From Bathynomus jamesi (lineage: Eukaryota > Arthropoda > Malacostraca > Isopoda > Cirolanidae), in NCBI GenBank assembly GCA_023014485.1, contig JAJOZX010007498.1, positions 1 through 64,000 of the forward strand: a stretch of DNA of 64,000 bases, in the 5' to 3' direction. The number at the start of each line of letters is the position of its first letter. The first letter of the stretch is position 1. The translations under genes were made by a program, and so were the position numbers. The notes under the pieces are model-generated. The model worked only from the letters and a program-made list of their open reading frames with translations, was not told the origin of the DNA and did no database searches. Shown in pieces: positions 54,070-64,000 of the stretch.

Positions 54070-55012
54070 TGTATATATATCGGGTGGGAAAAAAAAGGGA
54101 GACCTCGAACTTTGTCTGTGAAATCCAAAGTTATGGTCAGATTTCAATATTTTTTTTCACACCCCACAACTAAGTAAATTTCCTATACGGTGAGCAGATT
54201 TCAAAGAGAACTAATGAAAATTACGGATTTATTGAACATTTCTTTATGCCACTGGAAATTCTCCATTTACATTACTGCTGCATTGTCGGGGCGGCAAAAA
54301 AAAAAAGGGGGGACCTTTTAAATCCTTTATACCGAAATACGGTACATAGAATTATGAAATTTTAGTATGTTAGTACTAGGCTGACCATATTTCCTTGAGA
54401 CAAAAACGGGACATTGGGATGGCAAAAAAGGGACGGGGGTTATGTAATATTCTGTATTCATGAAAAAGTAAGTACATAAACCGGGACAAAATTGACATTT
54501 TTATTAAAACGACGGGACGGCCAGGAAATATAAAAAAAACGGTACTGTCCCGTTCAAAACGGTACGTATGGTCAGCCTAGTTAGTACTAGGTAATTTTAT
54601 GGTTTGTATGCCATCTTTTCGCATCTCTTGTTTTATCGATTTTCTTGAGAAACTTGTCCAAACCTCCTGCAGTTGGCTTACGTTAATTAAAATCGCTTTA
54701 ATTATCAACTTGAACCTATGATTAGCAAGATTTTTCTGGAATATTCGCCATAAATCCAATTTTTCAGCTAAAATGCTAAAAGATGGCATACAAACCATAA
54801 AATTACCTAGCACCGTACTAACATACTAAAATTTCATGGTGCATAATGTACCGTATTTGCCGAGATATGAAGGATTTAAAAGGTCTCCCTTTTTTTATAC
54901 TGTATATATGTCAAAATACTCAGTAAGTATGGTATTTTATCCAGTTTTACTATAAAGTTAATCAGTGAGGATGAAAGTTATAGTCTTTCAAACGTTTAAT
55001 GCCTTCTAAAAG
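53877..55012. repeat. Nested fold-back complex with outer hammerhead-like arms
   Basis: The outermost arms CAACTTTCATCCTCA (53902-53916) and TGAGGATGAAAGTT (54965-54978), with CAGACGTTT/AAACGTTT-like ends, are inverted and each resembles a degenerate hammerhead core. Inside, a second inverted repeat (about 54305-54619 against 54777-54894) contains CATACAAACCATAAAATTAC and its inverse. Its left arm was opened by the 203-bp MITE at 54377. (ATT)n and TA runs lie at 54010-54075. Confidence 0.65.
54377..54579. mobile_element. 203-bp hAT MITE, copy 2
   Basis: TAGGCTGACCATATTTCC to GTATGGTCAGCCTA, with a perfect 8-bp flank repeat GTTAGTAC (54369-54376, 54580-54587). Same length as the copy at 45336. 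Inserted inside one arm of an older inverted repeat. Confidence 0.95.
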
Positions 55013-55084
55013 GGTAATTGTTTATTTAATTTTTATAATTATAGTAAGTAAATATTTATAGTAGATTGTGAGGCCCTTAGACAG

Positions 55085-56155
55085 AACTTCTCTGATTTCC
55101 CATGGAATGATTAAGACTTCCGTGACCAGGGCCCCTCCGAGTACGCGAAGCGCATCACGGAGGTGATTCTCTCCGGCATGGAGCGTACATTTCATATTCT
55201 ATTCCAACTACTAATGCAAAAAAACCTTGGTTTAACTTTACTTGTTCTAATGCTATCCGGAACAGAGAGGAGGCTTTCAGAAGGTACAGTCGCCATCCAA
55301 CTCCTGACTCTCACTTAACTTGTATATCTGTCCGGAATCTTGTAAAATCAGTTTTTCGACTCGCCAAAAATTTCTTCATCCGACAAAAATGTAAAAACCT
55401 CTCCAACAACTTTAATTCTTTCCCTTCTCTTTTCTATTCCGACGATTCAGTTACCGTCTCTTATCCTGATAAAGCTGAACTCTTCGGCTTCAACTCAACC
55501 ATGGAAGATTCCGGTGCTGTCCCTCCATCTCCTCCTCCCTCCGACTTAATTATGTCTGAAATAAGAATCTCTTCCAGATGTGTTTTTTTCTGCCCTATCT
55601 GGGCTCAACTCTCGGAAGGCGTACGGTCTTGATGGTGTTCTTCCTGTTGTTCTCAAGAACAGTGCTTTTATACTGACACACTGCCTAGACAAACCCTTTC
55701 GTGTTTGTCTTTTATCTGGTACTTTTCCCTTCTGCTGGAAGTTCTTTTATTCAGCCTGTCCAAAAGAAGGGTGACTGCTCTCATTCCTCCAACTATCGTC
55801 CAGTTGCTTTGATTTCCTGTCATTATAAAGTTTTTTAATCTATCCTTGATAGGAAAATTCTTGTACACCTCTCTTCTCACAATCTTCTTTTAGATAGTCA
55901 GTATGGGTTCCGCAAGGGACACTCTACTGGCAATCTTCTTGCTTATCTCTGACTGTTGGTCATCCTCCTTTCGGGATTTCGGTGAAACCTTTTCTACTGG
56001 GCTCTACATATCAGGAACTTTTGATAAAGTCTGGCACAAATCCTTAATTTTGAAACTGCCCTCCTTCAGTTTCTATCATTCTATCTGTGTCTTCATCTCT
56101 GATTACCTTCCTGGCCGATCTATAACTGCGGTTATAGACGTTAGTAGTATGACCG
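55085..56155 (+). pseudogene. LINE family E fragment, central part
   Basis: Plus-strand blocks in several frames: FRDQGPSEYAKRITEVILSG, VKSVFRLAKNFFIRQKCKNL, SALSGLNSRKAYGLDGVLPV, HSSNYRPVALISCHYKVF, SQYGFRKGHSTGNLLAYL and TFDKVWHKSLILKLPSF (motif A region). The sequence stops before the catalytic box. At least six frame changes. Complementary in content to 12925-13717. Confidence 0.85.
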
Positions 56156-56460
56156 CAAAATGGGAGAGTGCAAGAATGTTGCAATACAATGTCGATCAGT
56201 ATTGCAAGGGATATGCAATGAAAGGGGGAGGGGTTATGCAAAAAATCAATGCTGCAAGGGTGGAAGGGTTATGCAACAAGTCAATGCTGCAAAGAGGGGA
56301 GGGGGGAGCTTTGGGGGCAGAAGGGAGGATGACCTCCCTCCAAAGTGGTAACCTTAACCCAAGAGGGGGAGAGAAAGGAGAAGGAGGAGGGTCTTTGGGG
56401 GAGGAGGTGGGATGTCCTCACCCCCCAAAGGGAAACCTAACCTAAGAAGGAGAGAAGGCT
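56156..56460. repeat. G-rich imperfect repeat block
   Basis: GGTTATGCAA...TCAATGCTGCAA occurs twice (56232-56260 and 56268-56296), followed by long purine tracts with GGGGG clusters. A plus-strand reading frame across it is compositional and not a gene. Confidence 0.65.
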
Positions 56461-56534
56461 GTTCGCCTGGCTCCAGCCAGACGCATAATGAAAGTTCATC
56501 TGAGCACCCGCTGTCTTATAAGGTGTAAATCAGC

Positions 56535-56840
56535 CAGTTGGCCTAGAAGACTTAATCTGACTTAGAAGACGTAAATGGCTTGTTTAGGTGTACCTTAGTA
56601 GGGTTGTTACCAGATTGCAGCATTCATATAATTAAAGCATATATTCTTGACAGTTAGCTTAGAAATCCGTCAGTCGGTTTAGAAGGCTTAATCTGGCTTA
56701 GAAAGCGTAAATGGTTTGTTCAGGTGTACATTATTAGGGTTGAGTTGCCAGATTGCGATTTATTTAATTAATGCATATATTCTTGACAGTTGGTTTAGAA
56801 ATCCGTCAGTCGGATTAGAAGGCGTAACCAGCCATTTGGA
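56535..56840. repeat. Tandem repeat, period 135-136 bp
   Basis: Units start at 56535, 56671 and 56806 (CAGTYGG...TTAGAAG). Each has TTAATCTG..TTAGAA, GGTGTAC and GCATATATTCTTGACAGTT. Two full copies and a partial third. Confidence 0.88.
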
Positions 56841-57120
56841 ATACATATAATTAAATAATTTCGCTTATATGTACACAACCAAAAGAATTAAGTAAAGCAC
56901 CATTATATCATTTTGTTTATTTAGACGAATTATTGGAATCAATTTCATGAAATATATAGAAAATAAACATACAATCCTATACAAACGATGGAATATATAT
57001 GATCAAAAAAAAAAAAAAAATAATAATAGTATAAGATATACGAACGAGGAATATATATATAATAAAAAAAATATAATACAAACCGATGGAGTATAACCAT
57101 CAATGTAGCAGTACAAGATA

Positions 57121-57183
<63 letters not shown>
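57121..57183. repeat. (TA)n array
   Basis: About 60 bp of TA with one break, close to the left limit of the virus-like gene cluster. Confidence 0.95.
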
Positions 57184-57186
<3 letters not shown>

Positions 57187-57308
57187 CACACAATTATATT
57201 AAATAATTAAATATATTGAAAATAAATACATCAAAATACATTCACTTTGTTCTACTGCGCTTAACTAAAACACTAAACTCGCACGTAATCGAGTCTACAG
57301 TCACATCA

Positions 57309-57551
57309 TTATTGGTTTGCAATATACCAGTAAATACGATTTAACATTATTTTACCGCTCAAGTTATAGGGATACCTGTACTCGATGTAAATGGCCTTCA
57401 TATCGTTCAATACTATTTTTGTGCCCACTTTACATTCGGTTGGCAAGTAATCTTTAAACACGACTAGAATACATTCAAAAGCACGCACAAAGAGGTCATC
57501 GTTAGCCACAACATCATTATTAAATACAAGTTTATGAACACTCCTTTCCAA
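57309..57551 (-). CDS. Unrecognised small gene of the virus-like cluster
   Basis: 80 codons of hydrophobic/charged mix (RAFECILVVFKDYLPTEC, IVLNDMKAIYIEYRYPYN). No ATG fits the left end and a stop lies shortly upstream in the frame, so it may be the displaced C-terminal part of the gene at 57601. Codon use and position fit the neighbouring cluster. No family recognised. Confidence 0.4.
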   Translation of the reverse strand: MERSVHKLVFNNDVVANDDLFVRAFECILVVFKDYLPTECKVGTKIVLNDMKAIYIEYRYPYNLSGKIMLNRIYWYIANQ

Positions 57552-57600
57552 TCGATGGTTTATTTTTACCGACCCAAGCTTTTCAATCGTGAACTCTTAT

Positions 57601-58254
57601 TCACACTGCATAGCGGCAGTTGAAATAATCTTCTAAGTCATTACGACAGCTGCTCATTATATAAAGAAATAGTTCTTCAGGGTGAACGGTGTAGGTGTAC
57701 CGCTCAAGTGCTTTGTACCAAAGTTCAGGATATTTCGAAGAGTCTAAACTTTTTAAGTAAGCATCCAGCTCTAGACCATTCTCGCCTTGTTCAGTCCTAC
57801 ACTCGGTAAACTCGTCGAGCAGAGCGGTGTATGCGTATTCAAGAACCGTGTCAAAATAAATCATATCCTTAATACGCGCGTCTAATATAGGCTTCAGCTT
57901 GCAGAAACCGACAATTTCAAATATTCTTTCGAGGATGAAACGGTTTTGCGTAGGGACAAGAACGTTATTATCAGAAGCATTCTTCCACATCAGTCGTATA
58001 TCAATGCATGGCTGATCGTTATTTATACACAACGTACAAACAATGGCGTATGAGGGGGTATCACTAATCTGCTCTCTTCTTGTACTTACACCTGCAGGAA
58101 TTTTATGACAATCCTCACTCCACTTCTCAACTACCACGAAGATTCTATTCATCTCCTCAACACTTAAATAAACAACATTCCGTTTGTTTGTTTGTCTACA
58201 AGTCGTTTCCAGTACATAGTTAATGGCACCGGTTTCACGCCTGAACACGCGCAA
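57601..58254 (-). CDS. Unrecognised gene of the virus-like cluster (about 217 aa)
   Basis: The minus-strand frame is open for about 217 codons. Its beginning has no ATG and is preceded by a stop; a possible upstream part continues in another frame to about 58444, so a frameshift is likely. Visible blocks: NVVYLSVEEMNRIFVVVEKW and QPCIDIRLMWKNASDNNVLV PTQNRF. The IDIR..W....PT pattern faintly recalls PC4-type single-strand-DNA-binding coactivators, which is speculative. Downstream of the polymerase and on the same strand. Confidence 0.5.
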   Translation of the reverse strand: MRVFRRETGAINYVLETTCRQTNKRNVVYLSVEEMNRIFVVVEKWSEDCHKIPAGVSTRREQISDTPSYAIVCTLCINNDQPCIDIRLMWKNASDNNVLVPTQNRFILERIFEIVGFCKLKPILDARIKDMIYFDTVLEYAYTALLDEFTECRTEQGENGLELDAYLKSLDSSKYPELWYKALERYTYTVHPEELFLYIMSSCRNDLEDYFNCRYAV

Positions 58255-58597
58255 CGACTTCGTCTAGGACACATCGTACACGGCATTGAGAATGCTTCTC
58301 AAAGGAAGTCCCATCGCATTCGAGGAGCGCACGTCCACTTGGTTCAAGCTCTGAGATGATTATGAGCAACAGGCGAGCGGATCGGCTCGACGGGAGGAGT
58401 GAGTCACACCACAAGCTGATGAAACGTGTACGGCGTTGTTCCAACGTAAATACTTGTATCCCATTATACTGGATAGGTGTTTTTAGAAATTTTCCGATAC
58501 ATGAAGCAATACCGGTTTTAATGTTTTATCACTCCCACTCCCCACAATACGCACCAGATATTTTTACTTAGGGGGATTTTCACAAATTAAACACATT

Positions 58598-59176
58598 TTA
58601 TTCACACTCCGGCGCACTATTTGAGAAAAACATATGACCATATTTTTCCTTTTTGCTTAGCATACGATACTTATCTCTAAATTCTGTTAAATACTCACGC
58701 AGACCTTTAGCCACAACCTCACTGCAAACCTCGTCATGATATATATTAATGTAGTGGTAAAAATACTTAAGAATCTCCATGATGACAAGATTTACATTCT
58801 CAGTCGCAGGGTACGAGTACTCAGTATGATGCAACATGACATAATATAGTTTGTCGCACCACTCATCAACAAGACTCACTAACCATAACCGTTGCTTCTC
58901 TTCTGCACGTGTTGTTTCTTCTTCACGGTATATGTAAGCTTTTATAAAGTTTAGTCCTACAACATAGTTCAATACATCACTTGTACCACGAAATTCTGCA
59001 ATGCTCTCGCCAGAATAGCCGTAGAGTATTTGTACCGCTTGTTCCTTCGCACGATTCAATGTAGCCTTAAAAGTATCAAAGGAGGGTGGAATAGGGAGCC
59101 ATTCAGTAACCTTATCTTCACACTTTGCAGAATACCACTTCATAAACGTCGAACACGCAATATTAAAGGTAGCCAT
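58598..59176 (-). CDS. Unrecognised gene of the virus-like cluster (192 aa)
   Basis: An open frame from ATG 59174-59176 (MATFNIACSTFMKWYSAKCE) to a stop at 58598. I chose this ATG rather than a farther upstream one because the upstream codons look unlike the rest. Mostly helical and acidic/aromatic (DEWCDKLYYVMLHHTEYSYP, ILKYFYHYINIYHDEV). No motif or family recognised. Intact, unlike the polymerase next to it. Confidence 0.55.
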   Translation of the reverse strand: MATFNIACSTFMKWYSAKCEDKVTEWLPIPPSFDTFKATLNRAKEQAVQILYGYSGESIAEFRGTSDVLNYVVGLNFIKAYIYREEETTRAEEKQRLWLVSLVDEWCDKLYYVMLHHTEYSYPATENVNLVIMEILKYFYHYINIYHDEVCSEVVAKGLREYLTEFRDKYRMLSKKEKYGHMFFSNSAPECE

Positions 59177-59324
59177 TACTATTTTTCGTCTCCGTGGGAA
59201 AATACACGTCTGAGACCCAGGGCTTGCAGCGGTCAACTGAGCACGCAGGGAAGAGATATGCCCAGGTAGTAGCAGGAGTCACGTGACCGATCATACAGTT
59301 GGGCGGAACTTAGAACTTTCGCCT

Positions 59325-59326
<2 letters not shown>

Positions 59327-59363
<37 letters not shown>
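59327..59363. repeat. (CA)n microsatellite
   Basis: About 18 AC units between the polymerase end and the small genes. Confidence 0.97.
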
Positions 59364-59365
<2 letters not shown>

Positions 59366-59400
59366 GGAGAAAGTGAAGCGCTAATTGAAACACGATTTAT

Positions 59401-62400
59401 TTAATAAACGAAATATTCAAGGTATATATATTTACAAATACGTGTAACAAATAAACATATCGTTAACAATAGACATATATAACAAAGATTATGGTATCCA
59501 AAGGGTACGGAATCATAGGTACCAGGCACCTGGTAACGTTTCCTATAGGTGTTACGACACACCTTCGTACCCCTAAGTTCCTTCACGTCCCCCAGCTTCT
59601 GTGCCAGAAAATTGTGGGTCTCTACAGTTAGTTGGGATGGCTGGTTGCCCTCATCATCATCCAAGCACACTAGATCCTACAACGAATCAAAGTTAACGAC
59701 CCGTCTATTCGCCTGGTTGAGCGCGATGCCCTTAGCCTTCACAATATATTTCATATCCTCTCCCACCCTTACCCGTACCCCATAAGTTTTTGGCTATGTT
59801 GAGACAAAAGAGTCGGCGTATGCGGTCTCCATACTCATCCTTGATCTCATCAGTCAACTCTCTGAGGAATTCACCAATAGGAGGCATGTATTCACCCTCC
59901 CTCGCTGACTATCACACTATCTGTATCGGCGTACAAAACCCTCCGACCAAGAGAACGCAATAGACCCCAAAGTTTGATGCGGGAGTAGGCCGTTGTGAAG
60001 CTGGCTACAGGTATGTTTGTAACCCGTGAGGTATCTGTGGCCAATTCGGTATTGTTGTACTTTATTATGTAAGTATTACCTATATTCGCGATCTCCATAA
60101 CCTCTTTATCGGGAGCGTTGGCATAATCCCAGACTTCACTATAACTTTGTGCCAAATGAACGTTCCCGTTGCCAGTATTCTGTGCAAATTTTCCCCAAAG
60201 ACTGTTTAGACAACTTTGCACTAAAGCGCTTGCCTGGGTTCTTTACAATTTGGGAACGGTCAAGCTGTATACCTTCACGGTAACGTTGAATATAAGCCGA
60301 TTTTTCATCTTCGGTATCAACTCTCGCGGATACCCTGATGCTTCTACCTTATGCTTCAAAAAAGCGTTTATATATGGCGTGAAAAGGTTGGGTAGCTTCT
60401 GAAACCTCCACACCTCATGTATCTTCAATATTCTGTAGCCATGGCAAACGGCTAGGTCCAGCTCAGGGCTTGTATACTCGTATACACCTCTGATTTTACG
60501 CTGGTTGGTTGTATGATTACAATCCTCATTGTTCTCTTCTGCGCACTTCACGCACAGGGGTTAACATGAGCTTGTGATCGATAACGACGGGTAAGATCGG
60601 CATCCATAAATCGCGTCGGCGGAGCACATCTATGAAAGAAAGGCCGAAATAGTACCCGTTCAAATTTGTTGAGAACACCTCGATGATGGGCAGGTCAGGT
60701 GCACCCACGGGGTACGGATTATTCTTCATCACGTAGGGATATAAAGAACAGAAGTCGTAGTAATGGAATTTCACGCCCTCCGTAGGCGGAAAGTATAGCT
60801 TGAAGGGATTTGTACGCCCTCCGAACAAGCTATCACCGCATTTGAGAGGATCCAGCACCATTGAACGCTTGATCGTGTTTATTTCGTCACGGTCCTGTCC
60901 ATCAGTTACCATCCGTGCATCATACTCATGCTCCCACAAGACTTTGTGAGTGAACTGGGAGCCTATAAGTTGATCGCGGGTGCGGGTCCACGCAAGACTG
61001 TCGGCAGGAGATCTATCGTGGATATCTCCTACGATTCCACACTCAGGACGGAGGCGTCCGTGCCACCAGCAACGGTTAAAGGAGTACACAGTCTTATCAG
61101 TGGCACGGTTTTCGCTTAGACCAACCCAAAAAACACGACCATTAACCTTAATGGGTACTTCCCCCGTGTTGCGGGCATGCTTTATGTATACACCTGTCTG
61201 CTGCTGTATGTGTATGAGCCAGTAAATAGCCTTGTGCCCATAACTGCGGGGATTATTTCTGTGAATGACGGCTAAGGTGTCTTTAGGCATGAAGTTATTC
61301 TTGAAAGTCGAAAAACATAATGAGGCGATCGTGGTTGCGATTTGCAACAGATCGCATTTGAAACAGTCTATATACATCCTTCTAAAGGCCTGGAAACATA
61401 CTCTAAGCACGCGCACATCATTATAAGGATTAGATTCATTTAAACTGTTGTAGTAGCGGTCAAAATCTTCACGTTCATCTGTACTCATACATTCATAGTT
61501 AAAGTAATGTTTGGGTGGAGGTAGTCCTACGTAATTTAAAGTTTCGCTAGTGAGGAATGTGTAAGGGAAATATCCTTTTGAAACTTCAGCGGTTACGCCC
61601 ATCATCTTGGGTAGCTTTATTATTCACACCTTGTAAATTAGCAAAGTGTCTTTAAACTGTACATTACCTCTTATTTGCATCTGTATAAGTTTGTTTTCTC
61701 TTTTCAAGGGATCACCTGTAAATATCTCAGATGACTCGTGCTCAAGCAGCAACTTATAAAGGAACTGTGTCAAATTTGGCCCAGTATTGACAAGAATATA
61801 CACAGTTGTTTTTTTTAACTTGTCCACTAACTTGACAATATAGGACACAGAGAGTTTCACAGGGCAATCGTGGGCAATCGTTTTAAAAACGTTTGTCCGT
61901 TTACCACATTTGTGACATCACAGATAGTCTGGCTTACAAGTAAATGTGGAATAACCTCTTTGGTTTCAGCTTTCGTGTATGTTTCCATATCGTAGTACAC
62001 AGTTATACAAGGGCTATTTTTAAGCTTAGCGTCTTTCATATAACATACATGCTTTACTCCAACCGCCTTATATTTCACATGGCATGTAGAACAGTGAATT
62101 TCACCACATTTATGTGTGAATTTTCCCCAATTATCCATCATGTGAAACATAGCACATTCACAGATTCTCATTTTCCTGCACGTGCCAATTGACTTATGGA
62201 GCTCAAAACAGTTATTATTGAAAAATGTCCGTCTACACACATCACCACCCCTCTTCTCAGCTTCACCTACACGGCTTTCACATTTGGAGCTTTTACACTG
62301 CTCACATACGATGTGGCAATCTTTACAATGTTTCACTATATCAAACTCGATACACCCCTTACACAAATCATGATACCATCCATATTTTCGACTTTTATCA

Positions 62401-63040
62401 TAACTCGCGTAAAGGTCCTTTATATTACGGATGGGGAGATACGTTGTCCCTGACACCCCTAAAGTAAGTAGGGGTCTTGTACGATCTCTCACACAGCTTT
62501 TAAAAACATACACAGTCCTACGATGATTATCCATTCCAAATACAACTATACGAACACTCATTTCCTGTTCTACCCTTCTCAGCTCCTCAGGACCCATATT
62601 ACAGTCAAACTCAAGTTTCGCTGGGCAGGAGCTAGTTTATGGGCTCCACTACCATAGGCAACCAAATTTTTTGGGTCCGTGTATTTAGTACAGTAAACAT
62701 ACGAGTTAAGGCTACTGCTATAAGACCGCAACCACGATCGACGTTTATATGCCGCCTGTAAATAGCCTGAGAATTGAAGTTAAGAGTATAAGGTGTGGCA
62801 CTATGTCCTGCAACACGGAATACACGGTCGATATTTACGTGAAGTTGTCCATATTGAAAGCTATACTACTTTGAGAAGCCTGTATTATACGGCCTAATAT
62901 ATACTCTATATCTTCAGACCCGAACCCGAAGGACAGCCTCGTCCTGACTTCACGTTCGTCGCGGTTCTGAAGGACAAACTCTACAATACGTTCAACTATG
63001 CGCCGTAGTCCGTGTTCAATACCATTGGTATACATGGATC
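59401..63040 (-). pseudogene. Protein-primed type B DNA polymerase of a Polinton/adintovirus-like element, fragmented
   Basis: Minus-strand frames at 62835-63035, 61857-62597, 61624-61860, 60526-61605, 60243-60551, 59892-60221 and 59401-59890 follow each other as one polymerase of about 1200 residues. N-terminal helical region; cysteine-rich block (CRKMRICECAMFH, CSTCHVKYKAVGVKHVC); exonuclease motif YYDMETY; palm motif A YYDFCSLYPYVMK; motif B NSLWGKFAQN; motif C YADTDSVIV; C-terminus VPGTYDSVPFGY. All catalytic motifs survive, but about six frameshifts prevent function. This family replicates linear DNA from a protein primer. Without integrase or capsid genes in view I cannot separate Polinton from adintovirus. 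Confidence 0.88.
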
Positions 63041-63059
63041 TAGGATCAACTCTGACTAT

Positions 63060-63443
63060 ACCGATTTTTAGTCAAGGCTCGGGTGGGGGTAGCGGTGCGC
63101 ACCAACTCGAATGTTATACCATCCTCTACAGAACGAGAAGCTGCTGCGGCTGTGGAGGATGTACCCGGAATTGAACAGGAATAAGGGGGTATATTTTTAT
63201 TTGAGGAAGGTACTATTGTGGGGATTGTGTCGTAAGACGTAGAGTTGGGGCCGGCGCAATCCTGGCACGCTTTATACCTGACGTGGAGGGCTCTTCGTCA
63301 TGCCTCCGCTTTGAATTGTCGTGTGCTACAGGTATCGTTGGTGTGAACTCGGCAATGGGGATGGAGTCTGTGATCATAATTACACTGTCGTCGGGGTCAT
63401 CTGTAATATTGAAGATGGGGTGTTGTACCTCATCGTCATTCAC
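63060..63443 (-). pseudogene. Disordered leader upstream of the polymerase
   Basis: A frame from 63443 (MNDDEVQHPIFNITDDPDDS) runs 76 codons to a stop at 63213. It is acidic, then basic (SKRRHDEEPSTSGIKRARIA), then Pro/Thr-rich; low-complexity coding continues in another frame to about 63060. Polinton-type polymerase frames often begin with a disordered segment, so this may be the broken start of the same gene. It could also be a separate small protein. Confidence 0.5.
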
Positions 63444-63540
63444 TGTTCTGTGAGAGAAGAGAAAAACAAGACTAGCATATAAGGATCATCACTTAAATAT
63501 TTATTATATTTTGTAAATGACCCACTTAGGAGTGTGACGT
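63444..63540. promoter_or_regulatory. Divergent intergenic region
   Basis: About 97 bp between the leftward polymerase leader and the rightward ATPase, AT-rich with CATATAAGG near 63477. A shared divergent promoter is plausible but not demonstrated. Confidence 0.35.
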
Positions 63541-64000
63541 GTTAGAAATAGATTACATAGAAAAATTCAGGTTCACGAGGCCATCCACATGTATTATATC
63601 TGGCCCTACAGGATGTGGTAAAACTGTGTTTATGCTTAAAATCATTAAAGAAAAGGGAGATATATTCTGAAAATTTGTGCATAAAGTTATATGGTGCTAT
63701 TGTACATATCAATCAGTGTTCAACGAGTACCACGATGATATTTTGTTCCACAAAGGTGTATATGACGTTAATTCGTTAAAGGGAAATGAACATTAGTCAT
63801 TGTAATTGACGATCTCATGTTGGAGATGGATAAAACGTTTGCCGAGACATTGACAGTATTCTCCCACCATCTTAACATAAGCGTGTCCTTCATCAATCAG
63901 AATCTATACTTCAAAAATAGATACATGCGCGATGTGTCGTTAAATACACAATATCTAGTCTTATTCGCGTAACGTAGAGATGTATCACAAATTTGGGTAT
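63541..64000 (+). pseudogene. A32/FtsK-like DNA-packaging ATPase, partial and broken
   Basis: A frame beginning LEIDYIEKFRFTRPSTC carries the Walker A motif GPTGCGKT (63602-63625), followed further on by Walker B LVIVIDDLM and the sensor region NISVSFINQNLYF. This is the packaging ATPase that pumps DNA into capsids in Polintons and related viruses. An in-frame stop lies at about 63667, a frameshift at about 63790 and another stop at about 63970, so it is a pseudogene. The rest lies beyond the window. Confidence 0.82.

Noticed and set aside
56160..56445. Glycine-rich protein
   Set aside because: The open frame comes from a purine-rich repeat block after a broken LINE and has no other support.
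1..64000. CRISPR arrays, operons, Shine-Dalgarno sites, bacterial terminators
   Set aside because: The sequence is eukaryotic. The regular repeats are microsatellites or transposon-internal arrays.

Overview
The window is eukaryotic, AT-rich and almost entirely repetitive. I infer an arthropod, most plausibly a decapod crustacean. The reasons are LINE protein families with the C-terminal IPDEPGVPGY signature common in crustacean genomes, abundant (TA)n arrays, TTAGG-type repeats inside one element, many hAT and mariner-like transposons, spliced genes with GT-AG introns, and no prokaryotic gene organisation. The assignment is inference. No intact conserved host gene is visible.

Layout. 0-5.9 kb: the 3' part of a hAT element, a 547-bp hAT MITE with perfect 8-bp target duplications, a large inverted repeat with hammerhead-like motifs, and a decayed gene of an uncharacterised multicopy family. 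5.9-16 kb: a nearly complete LINE (family A) with endonuclease and reverse transcriptase, CR1-like LINE pieces, a 57-bp-TIR element that carries a tRNA-like pol III unit, a hAT MITE, a candidate secreted-peptide exon, a LINE-E fragment, a tRNA-derived SINE and a fold-back mariner-like element. 15.5-22.4 kb: three deletion derivatives of one mariner-like family set in long (TA)n arrays, a pogo-like MITE, a CR1 3'UTR tandem duplication, a Penelope-type hammerhead-like motif and a hAT fragment. 22.4-29.4 kb: nested LINEs (A inside B; an RTE-like element inside D, with a 14-bp target duplication) and a SINE. 29.4-40.2 kb: a spliced minus-strand gene of an unnamed multicopy family, split by a 7.2-kb LTR retrotransposon derivative that has long LTRs, a primer binding site and a polypurine tract but no coding capacity. 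40.7-52 kb: four hAT transposase genes or remnants, one split by a 600-bp Mutator-like MITE, and a second fold-back mariner-like element. 52-57.2 kb: a heat-shock-element promoter-like block, tiny MITEs, a SINE, a second candidate secreted-peptide exon, nested fold-backs and a LINE-E fragment.

57.3-64.0 kb: a decayed endogenous Polinton/Maverick- or adintovirus-like element. It has a protein-primed type B DNA polymerase broken into about seven frames on the minus strand, three unrecognised short genes downstream of it, and a divergent plus-strand A32/FtsK-like packaging ATPase that runs off the window. Integrase and capsid genes, if they exist, lie outside.

The units work as a layered record of transposition rather than as one pathway. 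The most unusual items are the coding-free LTR element inside an exon, the tRNA-like unit enclosed by terminal inverted repeats, two independent mariner-like elements that carry an inverted copy of their own transposase end, the two-headed tRNA SINE, the heat-shock-element array, and two signal-peptide exons with the same exon phase.
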